DNA from: Betaproteobacteria bacterium
GTDB lineage: Bacteria > Pseudomonadota > Gammaproteobacteria > Burkholderiales > Usitatibacteraceae
Direction of reading: 5' to 3'
NCBI GenBank assembly: GCA_016720925.1
Contig: JADKJR010000001.1
Span: 783,897 to 847,896 of the forward strand
DNA length: 64,000 bases
Shown: positions 8,623 through 16,426 of the stretch, one piece after another
Layout of the letters: each line of letters starts with the position of its first letter
Numbering within the stretch: position 1 is the first letter of the stretch
Made by a program: the position numbers and the translations under genes
The notes under the pieces: generated by a model
Database searches by the model: none
Seen by the model: the letters and a program-made list of their open reading frames with translations, nothing else
Told to the model about the DNA's origin: nothing

Positions 8623-8832
8623 ATGGAAATGAAAAAAGTGAATGTCGCCAATCTGAAAGCCATCGGCTACGACGACAAGCGCCGCGTGCTGGTGGTCGAG
8701 CAGTCCTCGGGCACCTATGAATACGCCAATGTTTCGTCGGAGGTGTGGCGGCGCTTTTCCACGTCGGCGTCGATGGGAAGCTTCTTCAAGGACACGATTG
8801 AAGAGGATTACCAGAAGCGGCGTATCAAGTAG
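8623..8832 (+). CDS. KTSC domain protein
   Basis: This 69-residue protein consists almost entirely of a KTSC domain (Pfam PF13619): 'VNVANLKAIGYDDKRRVLVV', 'SSGTYEYANVSSEVWRRF', and the closing 'SMGSFFKDTIEEDYQKRRI'. The domain occurs alone or on lysyl-tRNA-synthetase and phage proteins, and its role is not established. ATG 8623 follows the aldo/keto-reductase remnant by 21 bases on the same strand. A palindromic repeat begins immediately after the stop codon at 8832. Confidence 0.8.
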   Translation: MEMKKVNVANLKAIGYDDKRRVLVVEQSSGTYEYANVSSEVWRRFSTSASMGSFFKDTIEEDYQKRRIK

Positions 8833-8900
8833 CAAACACAAGCACTGGCGCGGTTTTCCGGGACGTTTCGGCTTGGAAGCCCCGCCGGTGCTGGTGTTTG
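8833..8900. repeat. REP-like palindrome, copy A
   Basis: An inverted repeat of about 68 bp with arms AAACACAAGCACTGGCGCGG and CCGCCGGTGCTGGTGTTT around a roughly 28-bp centre. It starts directly behind the KTSC stop. It is the first of eight related copies in the window, all intergenic. Its position suits a transcript-end or mRNA-stabilising hairpin. Confidence 0.8.
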
Positions 8901-8924
8901 ATGGTAAACCGCTCCCAGAAAAAC

Positions 8925-9033
8925 CCGTCGTCCCAGCGCAGGCTGGGATCCAGTCCGGTCAATCTCACTTTGAATCGATTTGTATAATCAGACGGTGTAA
9001 TGGACTGGGTCCCAGCCTGCGCTGGGACGACGG
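8925..9033. mobile_element. MITE-like element with 32-bp terminal inverted repeats
   Basis: Left end 8925-8956 and right end 9002-9033 are inverted copies of each other with a single mismatch (CCGTCGTCCCAGCGCAGGCT followed by GGGATCCAGTCC on the left). They flank a 45-bp AT-richer core. There is no coding capacity. The size of 109 bp and the long terminal repeats fit a non-autonomous miniature element; no transposase that could mobilise it is in the window. I see no clear target-site duplication. Degenerate arms recur at 16327-16362. Confidence 0.7.
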
Positions 9034-9064
9034 TGCTTGATGCACTATTGAACCGGAAACCAGA

Positions 9065-9442
9065 TTACTTCTTGGGCGTGATCGTGGCTTCTTCAATCAG
9101 CAATGGATAAGAATAGCCGCTCCCAAAATCCTTGTTCAGTGCCACGACGCCAGAAATCGTGACCTCATCGCCGACCTTGGCGGTTTGCTTGCTGGTAATG
9201 GTGAGATCGTTATTCGCGGCGTCTCCCGTGCCATCCTGCAGATGCAGGAAATTGCGACCCATGATGCCGTTGTTGACCTTGACGACCTTGCCTTGCGCGC
9301 TAACCGTCTTGCCGGCGAGGGCCGCCTTGTTCTGGTTCAGCGCCGCGACGGTTTGTACTTTCGGGTCCGCGGCGGATGCGCTGAATGCCGCCAGTGCAAG
9401 TGCGCCAATCAGGGCGGCGAAAGCGATGGATAGAATCTTCAT
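9065..9442 (-). CDS. Periplasmic OB-fold protein
   Basis: This 125-residue protein has a clear Sec signal peptide (MKILSIAFAALIGALALAAF then SASA, cut before ADPK). The mature part is a small beta-barrel: 'LAGKTVSAQGKVVKVN', 'GRNFLHLQDGTGD', 'DLTITSKQTAKVGDEVTISG' and 'YSYPLLIEEATI'. This matches exported OB-fold domains (tRNA_anti-like, NrfJ/YgiW-like), which bind small ligands, nucleic acids or partner proteins; the ligand is unknown. An upstream extension of the open frame to 9679 lacks any family character, so the ATG at 9442 with its signal peptide is preferred; GGAG lies just upstream. Confidence 0.82.
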   Translation of the reverse strand: MKILSIAFAALIGALALAAFSASAADPKVQTVAALNQNKAALAGKTVSAQGKVVKVNNGIMGRNFLHLQDGTGDAANNDLTITSKQTAKVGDEVTISGVVALNKDFGSGYSYPLLIEEATITPKK

Positions 9443-9679
9443 GAAAACTCCTGTGAATGGTGAAAGGTCAGTGCGGAAACGTCTGGCGACAGTATATCGT
9501 GAGGTGGCGGCGTCGCTCGGCTGAAACACTGTTTGTCGAGTTTCGTGGCGCGGAAGCAGCGGAGCGTATTCCGGGGCCGCCGATGCGCAATGTTGTTCCA
9601 GCTGATCCCGTATTACGCTGCGCTGCATGCGGGCTACACTTGGGTATCTCCGCCACCTGGGGCTGTTACTTTCGTGCAA

Positions 9680-9991
9680 TCAGTATTTCGGCCACTCCAG
9701 GCAACAGGTCGTGGCGCGTTGCGATGTGTATTGGGCGGTCGAAACCGTATCGCCGGTACAGCCCGACACCGTCGCGAACGTCCCAGCCGCGACCGGCGTC
9801 GAGGTCCACGAATTACCCGGGGTGGGAATACCCGCGCGGCATACCGCCGCGCGGCATTGCGCAAGCGTACACACGCCGGCGCGAAAATTATCGAAACAGA
9901 ACTGATCGGCCTGATCCCAGTTCTGCGGCACCGGACTGGAGGCGTAGCACATGGTCGAATATGGCGAAACACAAGCACTGGCGCGGGTCAA
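9680..9991 (-). pseudogene. Cys-rich C-terminal remnant of a secreted protein
   Basis: The open frame encodes up to 103 residues with seven or more cysteines (AGVCTLAQCRAAVCRAG, 'VSGCTGDTVS', 'RATTCCLEWPKY'). The pattern 'W.QA..FC ... VCTLA ... CC' resembles the end of secreted Cys-rich domains seen in proteobacterial surface proteins. Its first residues are encoded by palindrome copy B (9967-10033), so the natural N-terminus appears to be missing. I would treat it as the 3' end of a gene truncated at the repeat. It could also be chance. No ribosome-binding site is visible. Confidence 0.35.
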
Positions 9992-10033
9992 GGCAGATAA
10001 ATGGCTGAAGAGGCTCGCCAGTGCTTGTGTTTA
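9967..10033. repeat. REP-like palindrome, copy B
   Basis: Arms AAACACAAGCACTGGCGCGG and GGCTCGCCAGTGCTTGTGTT around a short centre. This is one of the best conserved copies. It ends three bases before the stop codon of the restriction-modification remnant and overlaps the start of the Cys-rich remnant. Confidence 0.85.
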
Positions 10034-10284
10034 TGTTTATGTGCGTATCGCTTTGCGCCGCTTGGGTTTGGCGGACTCACTCGGCAGCAGGCTGGTGTAC
10101 TGCTGATACAGTTCGAACAGGAAGGCGACGCGTTCGGCGTCGTTCCTGAAAGTTCGCTTACCGTACGCGGCATCGACGGCGGCGTCGAGTTTCTGGTGCG
10201 CTTTCACCAGCAGCGGCGGCATGGTGAGTGGGTCGTAGAGATCGGCCAGGCTGCTCCCTCGACCGCCAACGATATCGTTTTGGC

Positions 10285-10320
10285 TCCCTCTCCCCCCGGG
10301 AGAGGGCTGGGGTGAGGGGG
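10285..10320. repeat. CCCTCTCCC-type palindrome inside coding sequence, copy 1
   Basis: CCCTCTCCCCCCGGGAGAGG plus a GGCTGGGGTGAGGGG tail. It is read in frame by the restriction-modification remnant as APSPQPSPGGRGS, between 'EFMSPTN' and 'SSLADLYDPLTMP'. Removing it leaves the surrounding protein similarity continuous, so it is an insertion. Confidence 0.75.
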
Positions 10321-11296
10321 CGTTGGTGGGTGACATGAATTCAGCGCGCGCGTCGAGGACGGTTTGGGCGGCATCCTCGATTTTTTGTTTTTGTGTGGCG
10401 GTGGGGGAGTCGGGCCAGGGGAAGTTGTTGTAGACGATGCCTGTTGAATACTGAATTCGACTTTCAAGTCTTCCAGAAACAACACGTGTCCACGCCATAT
10501 GCATTGCCGACATCAAGACGCCGAAGTGGTACTTCTCGGCATTCCGCAATGTGTAAAGTTTGTTGCTGGCGATTACGTTTCCTGAAATGAAGTCTATGGG
10601 AATGTATGTGCGCGCTTCAGATGAAACTTCCGGAAACGCCAGGTAATCGGCGTCGCTATGGCGGTCTTCCGCAAAGAGTATTGAGAATTTCGCCATCTCG
10701 CGCGTTGCTGATTTCTTGCTTTCACTGCGATACTTTTGTACAGCGGCAATCCGTTCTCGCACACTTGGAAGTTTTAGCTGCGCGGGCGTGGCATCCTTCA
10801 ACCACAAGCAGTACCTGTTCTGTCCATACAAGAATTCATCAGTCCCCCAAAAGGTACGAAACAGACCTTCAGAATCTGGTTCATGCGTAAGAAATTTCCG
10901 CTTTTCTTCGTCGTTGAAAAGATACTGTCCGTCGTCTACCGGCTTACTCCCATACTTCATAGCCGGAATTTGGCATATTGGTGTCGACCGTCTGGCTAGA
11001 ACAAGATCGGGGAAATCGATAAGGTATGGGTTGATGTTTCCAGCAAGGACGGCATGTGGTTCGCCACGATACTCGTCATATTCAAAAATGACCTTCGTTG
11101 AAGATTCCTGTAAGCCAAATCCAATAATGACGCAATGAACACCAGCGTTACCGGTCGCTTCATTGCTCCACGCGAACGTGCGATGCGCGAAATGAATCTT
11201 GATGCCTTGCGCGAGCAGCCATCCCCACAGCACGCCGACTTGTTCGCCTTGGGTGATGGAGTTGGTGGAGACGAAAGCGCAGCGGGTTTCGCTCGC

Positions 11297-11354
11297 ACCC
11301 TCACCCGGCCTGTCGGCCACCCTCTCCCGGCGGGAGAGGGGTTGAAGTGAGGGG
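11297..11354. repeat. CCCTCTCCC-type palindrome inside coding sequence, copy 2
   Basis: The core CCCTCTCCCGGCGGGAGAGG is flanked by inverted outer ends CCCTCAC and GTGAGGG. It separates 'WYVLATKYLK' from 'TRCAFVSTNSITQG' in the methyltransferase. About 65 bp appear to be inserted, which is not a multiple of three, and this causes the frame change there. Confidence 0.75.
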
Positions 11355-13067
11355 CTTTCAGGTACTTCGTGGCGAGGACGTACCATGCGGACACGAAGTC
11401 GAGTACACCCGCGCCTTTGATGCCGTGCATCACGTGTTCCATATCCGCCTTCTGTTCGGCAGACTGATACTGTTTGCCCACAAACGGCGGATTCCCCATC
11501 ACATAACTGCACCGCTCCGGCGGTAGCACGCTGGCCCAATCGATACGCAGCGCATTGCCGTTGACCACGTGCGGCGAGGTCTTGAGCGGGATGCGCGCGA
11601 AGTACATGCCGAATTCTTCCGACACTCGCACGATCATCTGGTGATCTATCAGCCACAGCGCAACCTGCGCGATTTGTGCGGGGAATTCCTCGATCTCGAT
11701 GCCGTAAAACTGATCGACGTCGAGCTTGATCTCCTGATGGATATCGAGGAAGCGCGAGCCGGTGGTCTCGTGCACCACGCGCAGCACGTCCAGTTCCAGC
11801 AACCGCAGTTCGCGATAGGTGATGACGAGAAAATTCCCGCAGCCGCAGGCGGGATCGAAAAAAGTCAGGCCGCGCAGGCGCTTGTGAAACTCAAGGAGTC
11901 TGTTCTTGTTGCTTTTCACCTTGGCGAATTCGGCCCACAGTTCATCGAGGAACAGCGGCTTAATGAGCTTGAGGATATTTTCTTCGGACGTGTAGTGCGC
12001 GCCCAGATTGCGCCGCGCTTTCTCGTCCATGATGCTCTGGAACAGCGCGCCGAAGATGGCGGGCGAGATCGCGCCCCAGTCGAGCGCGCAGCAATCGAGC
12101 AATGTCTCGCGCATCTTCGCGTCGAAGCTCGCCATCGGCAGCGTTTCCTCGAACAGCTTGCCGTTCACGTACGGGAAGGCGCGCAGTTGCTCGTCGAGCG
12201 TGTGGGCGCGCTTGTCGTCGGGCGTATTCAGCACCTGGAACAGCTGCGCGAGTTGCGAACCCAGATCGGTGCCGTCCTCGCGCGTGCGCTCATCCACCCA
12301 CGCGCGGAACGCCTGCGCGGGCAGGAAGATGCCGGTGTCGTCGGCGAACAGACAAAACAACACGCGTACCAGCAACAGTTCCAGCGGATGGCCGGTGAAT
12401 CCGCTGGCCTTGAGCTGGTCGTGCAGCTTGCCCATCTGCATCGCCGCTTTGATGTTGACGGGGTCCTGCGGCTTGATCTCGACCACCTGGTAGCCGGCGA
12501 TGAAACCAAAGCGCTTGATGTGCTTGTGCAGGTCGGCAAGCCTGAAATGGATTTCGCCGTTGTTGCCGTCACCCGCTTCCAGATCGAACAGGCGAAAGCG
12601 CGCGAAATCGGAAACCAGGATGTAGCGCGGCAGATCGCGCTCAGTGATGCCGTCGAAATAGTCGGCGGCTTGCGCGAAGGCGATCGAGGTCCTGATCGAT
12701 ACTCTTGTGCTCGATCAGCAGCACGCCTTTCCAGAAGGCATCGATGCGGCCATGTTTGAGCTTCTCACCGGCGCGCGAGAGTTTGACCTGCTTTTCGAAG
12801 ATGGCGACACGGCGGCGATCGATGCCGAACACGGCGAAGAAATCATTCCAGAAACTTTGCGCCTCGGCGCGCTCGGAAGATTCGTCCTCCCACTTCTTGG
12901 AGAAGGCGACCGCGCGGGTTTTGATTTCGTTCGGAGGAGAGGCATTGATGGCAGACGTTGGTTTTCTGCATTATGCGCGATGGTGCGGGAGTTCAGCTAT
13001 TCCGCGCTTGAGGCGATTTGCAGACATCGTCTTTCGAGTCAAGTTTTCTTGGAGTGAAATCTGGATC

Positions 13068-13139
13068 GTAGGGTGGGTAAAGCGCAGCGTGCCCACCAAT
13101 GGACATCAGCGTGGGCACGCTGCGCTTTACCCACCCTAC
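13068..13139. repeat. GTAGGG-type palindrome, copy 1
   Basis: A nearly perfect inverted repeat: GTAGGGTGGGTAAAGCGCAG then CGTGCCCACC, a 13-bp loop, and the mirror arm ending CACCCTAC. It lies in the roughly 300-bp gap between the restriction-modification remnant and the dockerin-like gene, where I see no gene. A second copy is at 30657-30729. Elements with this core are common in proteobacterial intergenic DNA. Confidence 0.85.
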
Positions 13140-13277
13140 CTCGTGTCAACGTTGGTCATTCCGGCCTACGTGGGAAAGAAGTGAAGTTGAGGTGACGAAA
13201 AACTCCAAATGCGCGATGGCATGACGGCGCAATCACACCGTCGCAAAGCGCAACTTTCCATGCGGGCGCGCCAGCAC

Positions 13278-14053
13278 CTACTGCGGAAGCGGCACGCTCG
13301 TCGCACGCGCCTTCACCGCCGCCACATCAGAGGCGCTGATCACGCCCGTCGCATTGAGGTCAAAGACAAAGTTGGAATTGTCGGCGCTGGCCGGCGCGGG
13401 CTTTCATCGCCGAAACATCCTTTGACGAGACGACACGATCGTTATTCACGTCGCCAACAAGGAAGCCCATCGAGGCCGCCGCCGTGCCGGAGCCATTGAG
13501 CCCGTTGATCGTGACCGTGAGGCGCTTGTTGTCGGCGACGTTGGTGAGCGTCACGACCACATCGCCGCCCACCACAGCGGCGGAGGCATTGCCCATTGAG
13601 ATCGCGTTGTTGAGTGCCGTCGCGGCGGCATTGACCGACGTGACGGTATTGTCGAAATGAAACACGAGCGAATGCCCGCCGCCGATGGCGCGCGGCTCGA
13701 CGGTCACAGGGCCGGTGATGACCTGGTTTTGATCGATGGTCAATTTGTAGGTCGTGGAACCGTGGATCTTTTGCGAAACCACCGACAGCAAATTCAGCAC
13801 GGCGGGCGAGGCGCTGATCTCCGCGCGAAAACCGTTGCTCAATCGAAAGCTGAGGCTGGTGATGGTACCCGTCGCCACCGCATCGCCGACGGAAGAGGCG
13901 AGGCGGTAATTGGCCGAAGCCATGTCAGCGGTGCCGTTGTTGATGGTGTCGCGCGGGATGGCGTAGTTGGCGCTGGTCTGGCCGGCGGCCCACGTGAAAA
14001 GTACCAGCCAATAAGCATGCGCCTGCCAAGGTAATTCTCGTCAGATTGTTCAT
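13278..14053 (-). pseudogene. Secreted dockerin-like protein, two frameshifts
   Basis: With two single-base corrections (near 13985 and near 13385) this reads as one protein of about 258 residues. ATG 14053 has GAGGAG upstream and a signal-like start (MNNLTRITLAGACLLAGTF). Then come 'SANYAIPRDTINNGTADMAS', a beta-rich domain ('VTVEPRAIGGGHSLVFHFD', 'ADNKRLTVTINGLNGSG'), 'GFLVGDVNNDRVVSSKDVS', and after the second frame break 'FVFDLNATGVISASDVAAVK'. The two 12-residue loops DVNNDRVVSSKD and DLNATGVISASD have the Asp/Asn spacing of dockerin-I calcium loops. No cohesin gene is present, so a cellulosome role is not suggested. It lies 24 bp behind the S74 fibre gene and is a paralogue of the N-terminal third of the 1433-residue protein at 26148-30449. 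Confidence 0.75.
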
Positions 14054-14077
14054 CGCAATCTCCTCTGCAGGAATTCG

Positions 14078-16235
14078 TTACCTGCCGCCAAGCATCGCTT
14101 TGATGGTCTGCAACTCGCGCTCAAGCAATTCTACTCGCGCGCGCTGCTGCGTCAATTCCGCCGCCTGTTTCTGGATATCCACGGCTTGGGCGGCGATCGT
14201 GCGTTGCTGCTTCTGGAATTCGTTCAGCAGCATCGGCGGCAGGTGCTGGTACATCACCGTTTCAATCTGGCCATCGGCGGAATGCGCGACCAGGCCGGGA
14301 TAGACGTCGTTCACCTCCTCGGCGATCAGACCGTATTGCAACATGCGGCCGGCGGGATTCTGGTCGGCTTTGTAATGAAATGTCACCGGGCGCAGTTTCA
14401 TGAGCGCGCTGCTGGCGGCGTCCATGTCGGTGATGTCGTCCTTGTAGCGGCGCGAAGAGGCGGTCGTGCCGAGTTGGCCGTTGCTGTCGATGGAGACGGC
14501 AATGCCCGAGCCCGCGATCGAGGTGCCGTAGATGCCGGATATGAACGTCCTGAACTGCTGCGCGGACGATCCAATGCGCGTGGTAAAAGTATCGCCCGCG
14601 ACACCATCATTGCCGATATGGATGTTGAAAAAGCCGGTCGTGAGGTTTACCCCCGCGTTGAGCCCGATGGCGATATTATTGACGCCGGTGGTCGTGTTGT
14701 AGAGGGCCCGATAACCCATCGCCGTATTGTTGTGGCTGGTGGTGCTATTGAAGAGCGTTTGATATCCGCTGGCGGTATTGGCACGACCGTTTGCGTGGTT
14801 GTACATTGCCTGATACCCGCTCACGGTGTTGAGGTCCACATCGGGTGACGCCGTTCCCGTTCCCGAGCCGGGCCCGGTCCGCTGAACTTGGCACCAACGG
14901 TGTTGCTCGCCGCGCCGATGAGCGTGAAGTCGGTCGTCCCGACAGTCAAAATGGTGTAATCGACCGTATTGGCAAAGGAGCCTGCGGCGACGACTTTCCC
15001 GCGTTGACCATCGCACTCACACCGCTGACGGTATTGAAGCTGCTGGTAATGCTGTTCTGCATCGCTCCCGCGCCGCTGACGGTGTTGCCGGTGCCGATGG
15101 TGTTGCTAAAGAGTGCGTTCCCGCCGTTGGCGGTGTTGACGCCGCCGGTGGTGTTGCTAAGAAGTGCGTTCGCACCATTGGCGGTGTTATAGGTGCCCGT
15201 CGTGTTGCTGAGAAGCGCCTGCACGCCGTTGCCGGTGTTGTTGCCGCCGGACATCGTGAAGTTGCCTGCCCCTTCGCCGATGAACGTGTTCGAGAACCCG
15301 TAGTAATGCATGAAGCGGGTGCCGGCCTTCATGATGGTCCCTGCGCTCGCGGTTGTGTTGCCCGGCAGAATGAGGTTGCCGCTAAGCGTGGGGGAACCGC
15401 TCCATGCCGGCGCGCCCGCCGTGCCAGTGAGTATCTGCCCGGTGGTTCCGCCCGCCGGCGCGTTGTCATCTGCCGCGCAGGACCACGCGCTGCTGTTCCA
15501 TTTCGCAATCTGGTTGGTGGCGCAGGCAGTGGTCGGCAGCAGTTGCGTCGCGGCGAGACTGATGGTGCCGCTGCCGGTAATCGGCCCGCCGGTCAACCGC
15601 TGCCGGTACCGACGGCGGTTACGCTGCCCACGCCCGCCGTCAGCCATTGCAGGTTGCTGCCGTCGGTGCCGAGCACCCTTGCCGGCCGCCGCGCCGGAAA
15701 CCGGCGAAAGCTTCGCCTGCGTGACGGCGTTGCTGGCGATCTGTGCCGTGCTGATGGTGCCGGTCAAGTTGCCGGTGGGAAGCGTCGCGGTGGTGATGGT
15801 GCCGCTGATTTGCAAGCCTGGCAGGGTTGCCGCGCCATCAAGCGACGAGGCGCGAAACGCGTACGGACTGCTGGCGAGCGGCTGGCGCGGTGTCATTTCG
15901 GCATCGGCATTGATCGATACCGTGAGCCAATACGGCACGTCGAACGGCAGCGTGAGCGGCGACGCCGGAACCGAGCCGAGCACGGCGTTGAATTTGCCGT
16001 TGACGACGTTGACGGAAAGTTGTGTTTCGGTCCAGAGCGCGGCGCCGCCGGTCGCTGCGTTGTACAGGCGGAACGTCATCACCACCGGCGTGTTGACGGC
16101 GGTGCCGCCGGTGTCGGTCAGTACGCCCTGATAGTTGATTGCTTCGGGGCGCAGCAAAGACCTGCGGGTGAGAGCAGCGAATCCCGCGAATCCCACCAAT
16201 CCCGCACGGAGAATTTGCTGAAGAAATTTGTTCAT
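14078..16235 (-). pseudogene. Peptidase-S74 fibre protein, four apparent indels
   Basis: The joined product is about 718 residues. ATG 16235 follows GGAGCAACAAT. After a hydrophobic N-terminus come an N-terminal domain (EAINYQGVLTDTGGTAVNT, 'VPYWLTVSINADAEMTPRQP' 'LASSPYAFRA'), a beta-helical shaft, and short repeats of the type 'NTANGANALLSNTTGGV'. The C-terminal intramolecular chaperone follows (SSRRYKDDITDMDAASSALM, 'LRPVTFHYK', 'YGLIAEEV'), with the Ser/Lys pair that self-cleaves in this family. A coiled coil ends the protein. The frame leaves and returns twice: between about 15677 and 15596, and between about 14998 and 14875. The intervening stretches make sense only in the alternative frame ('GTDGSNLQWLTAGVGSV'), which suggests paired indels. 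Probably a trimeric secreted or surface fibre. Confidence 0.78.
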
Positions 16236-16326
16236 ATTGTTGCTCCATTCACGTCTGGCAATACTTGAAACGGTGTTCGGAATCAGGTGAGGGCATCCGT
16301 GTATCAAATTGGAAACCATTCAATTT

Positions 16327-16362
16327 CCGTCGTCCCAGCGGAAGACCAAGGCTGGGACGACC
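16327..16362. repeat. Short hairpin related to the 8925 MITE
   Basis: CCGTCGTCCCAGCG and GCTGGGACGACC face each other across about 10 bp. The arms match the outer ends of the 109-bp element at 8925-9033, so this may be a collapsed relic. It sits in the 191-bp gap upstream of the S74 fibre gene, just past the end of the YVTN gene, where it could act as a terminator. Confidence 0.5.
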
Positions 16363-16426
16363 CGCCTGTCCACCTTCTAGAATACGGAACGGACGGGATT
16401 CCAGCTTTCTGGAACCAGCGTGGCGT

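Larger units (their letters stand above)
10037..12971 (-). pseudogene. MmeI-like (type IIG/IIL) restriction-modification enzyme, disrupted
   Basis: Read with frame corrections, this is one protein of about 950 residues. The N-terminal nuclease part has 'AVAFSKKWEDESSERAEAQ', then 'GRIDAFWKGVLLIEHKS', whose D...ExK fits a PD-(D/E)xK site. A helical linker follows (KLHDQLKASGFTGHPLELLL, 'LFCLFADDTGIF'). The methyltransferase carries SAM motif I FDPACGCGNFL and catalytic motif NPPF (VMGNPPFVG). The C-terminal part ('FVSTNSITQGEQVGVLWG', 'GIVYNNFPWPDSP', 'AVDAAYGK') is target-recognition-like. There are four lesions. No start codon is in frame at the 5' end: ATG 12971 is one base out. Two bases are missing near 12690. 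A 65-bp palindromic insert sits at about 11290-11354 and shifts the frame. A second palindrome at 10285-10320 is read in frame. Such enzymes cut unmodified foreign DNA and methylate host sites; this one is unlikely to be functional. Confidence 0.82.

Noticed and set aside
9457..10008. Arg-rich + strand frames between the OB-fold gene and the restriction-modification remnant
   Set aside because: They overlap in three frames, run into a REP element and have no family character.
10037..12971. Active defence island around the restriction-modification gene
   Set aside because: The gene is broken in several places and no other defence gene is recognisable nearby.
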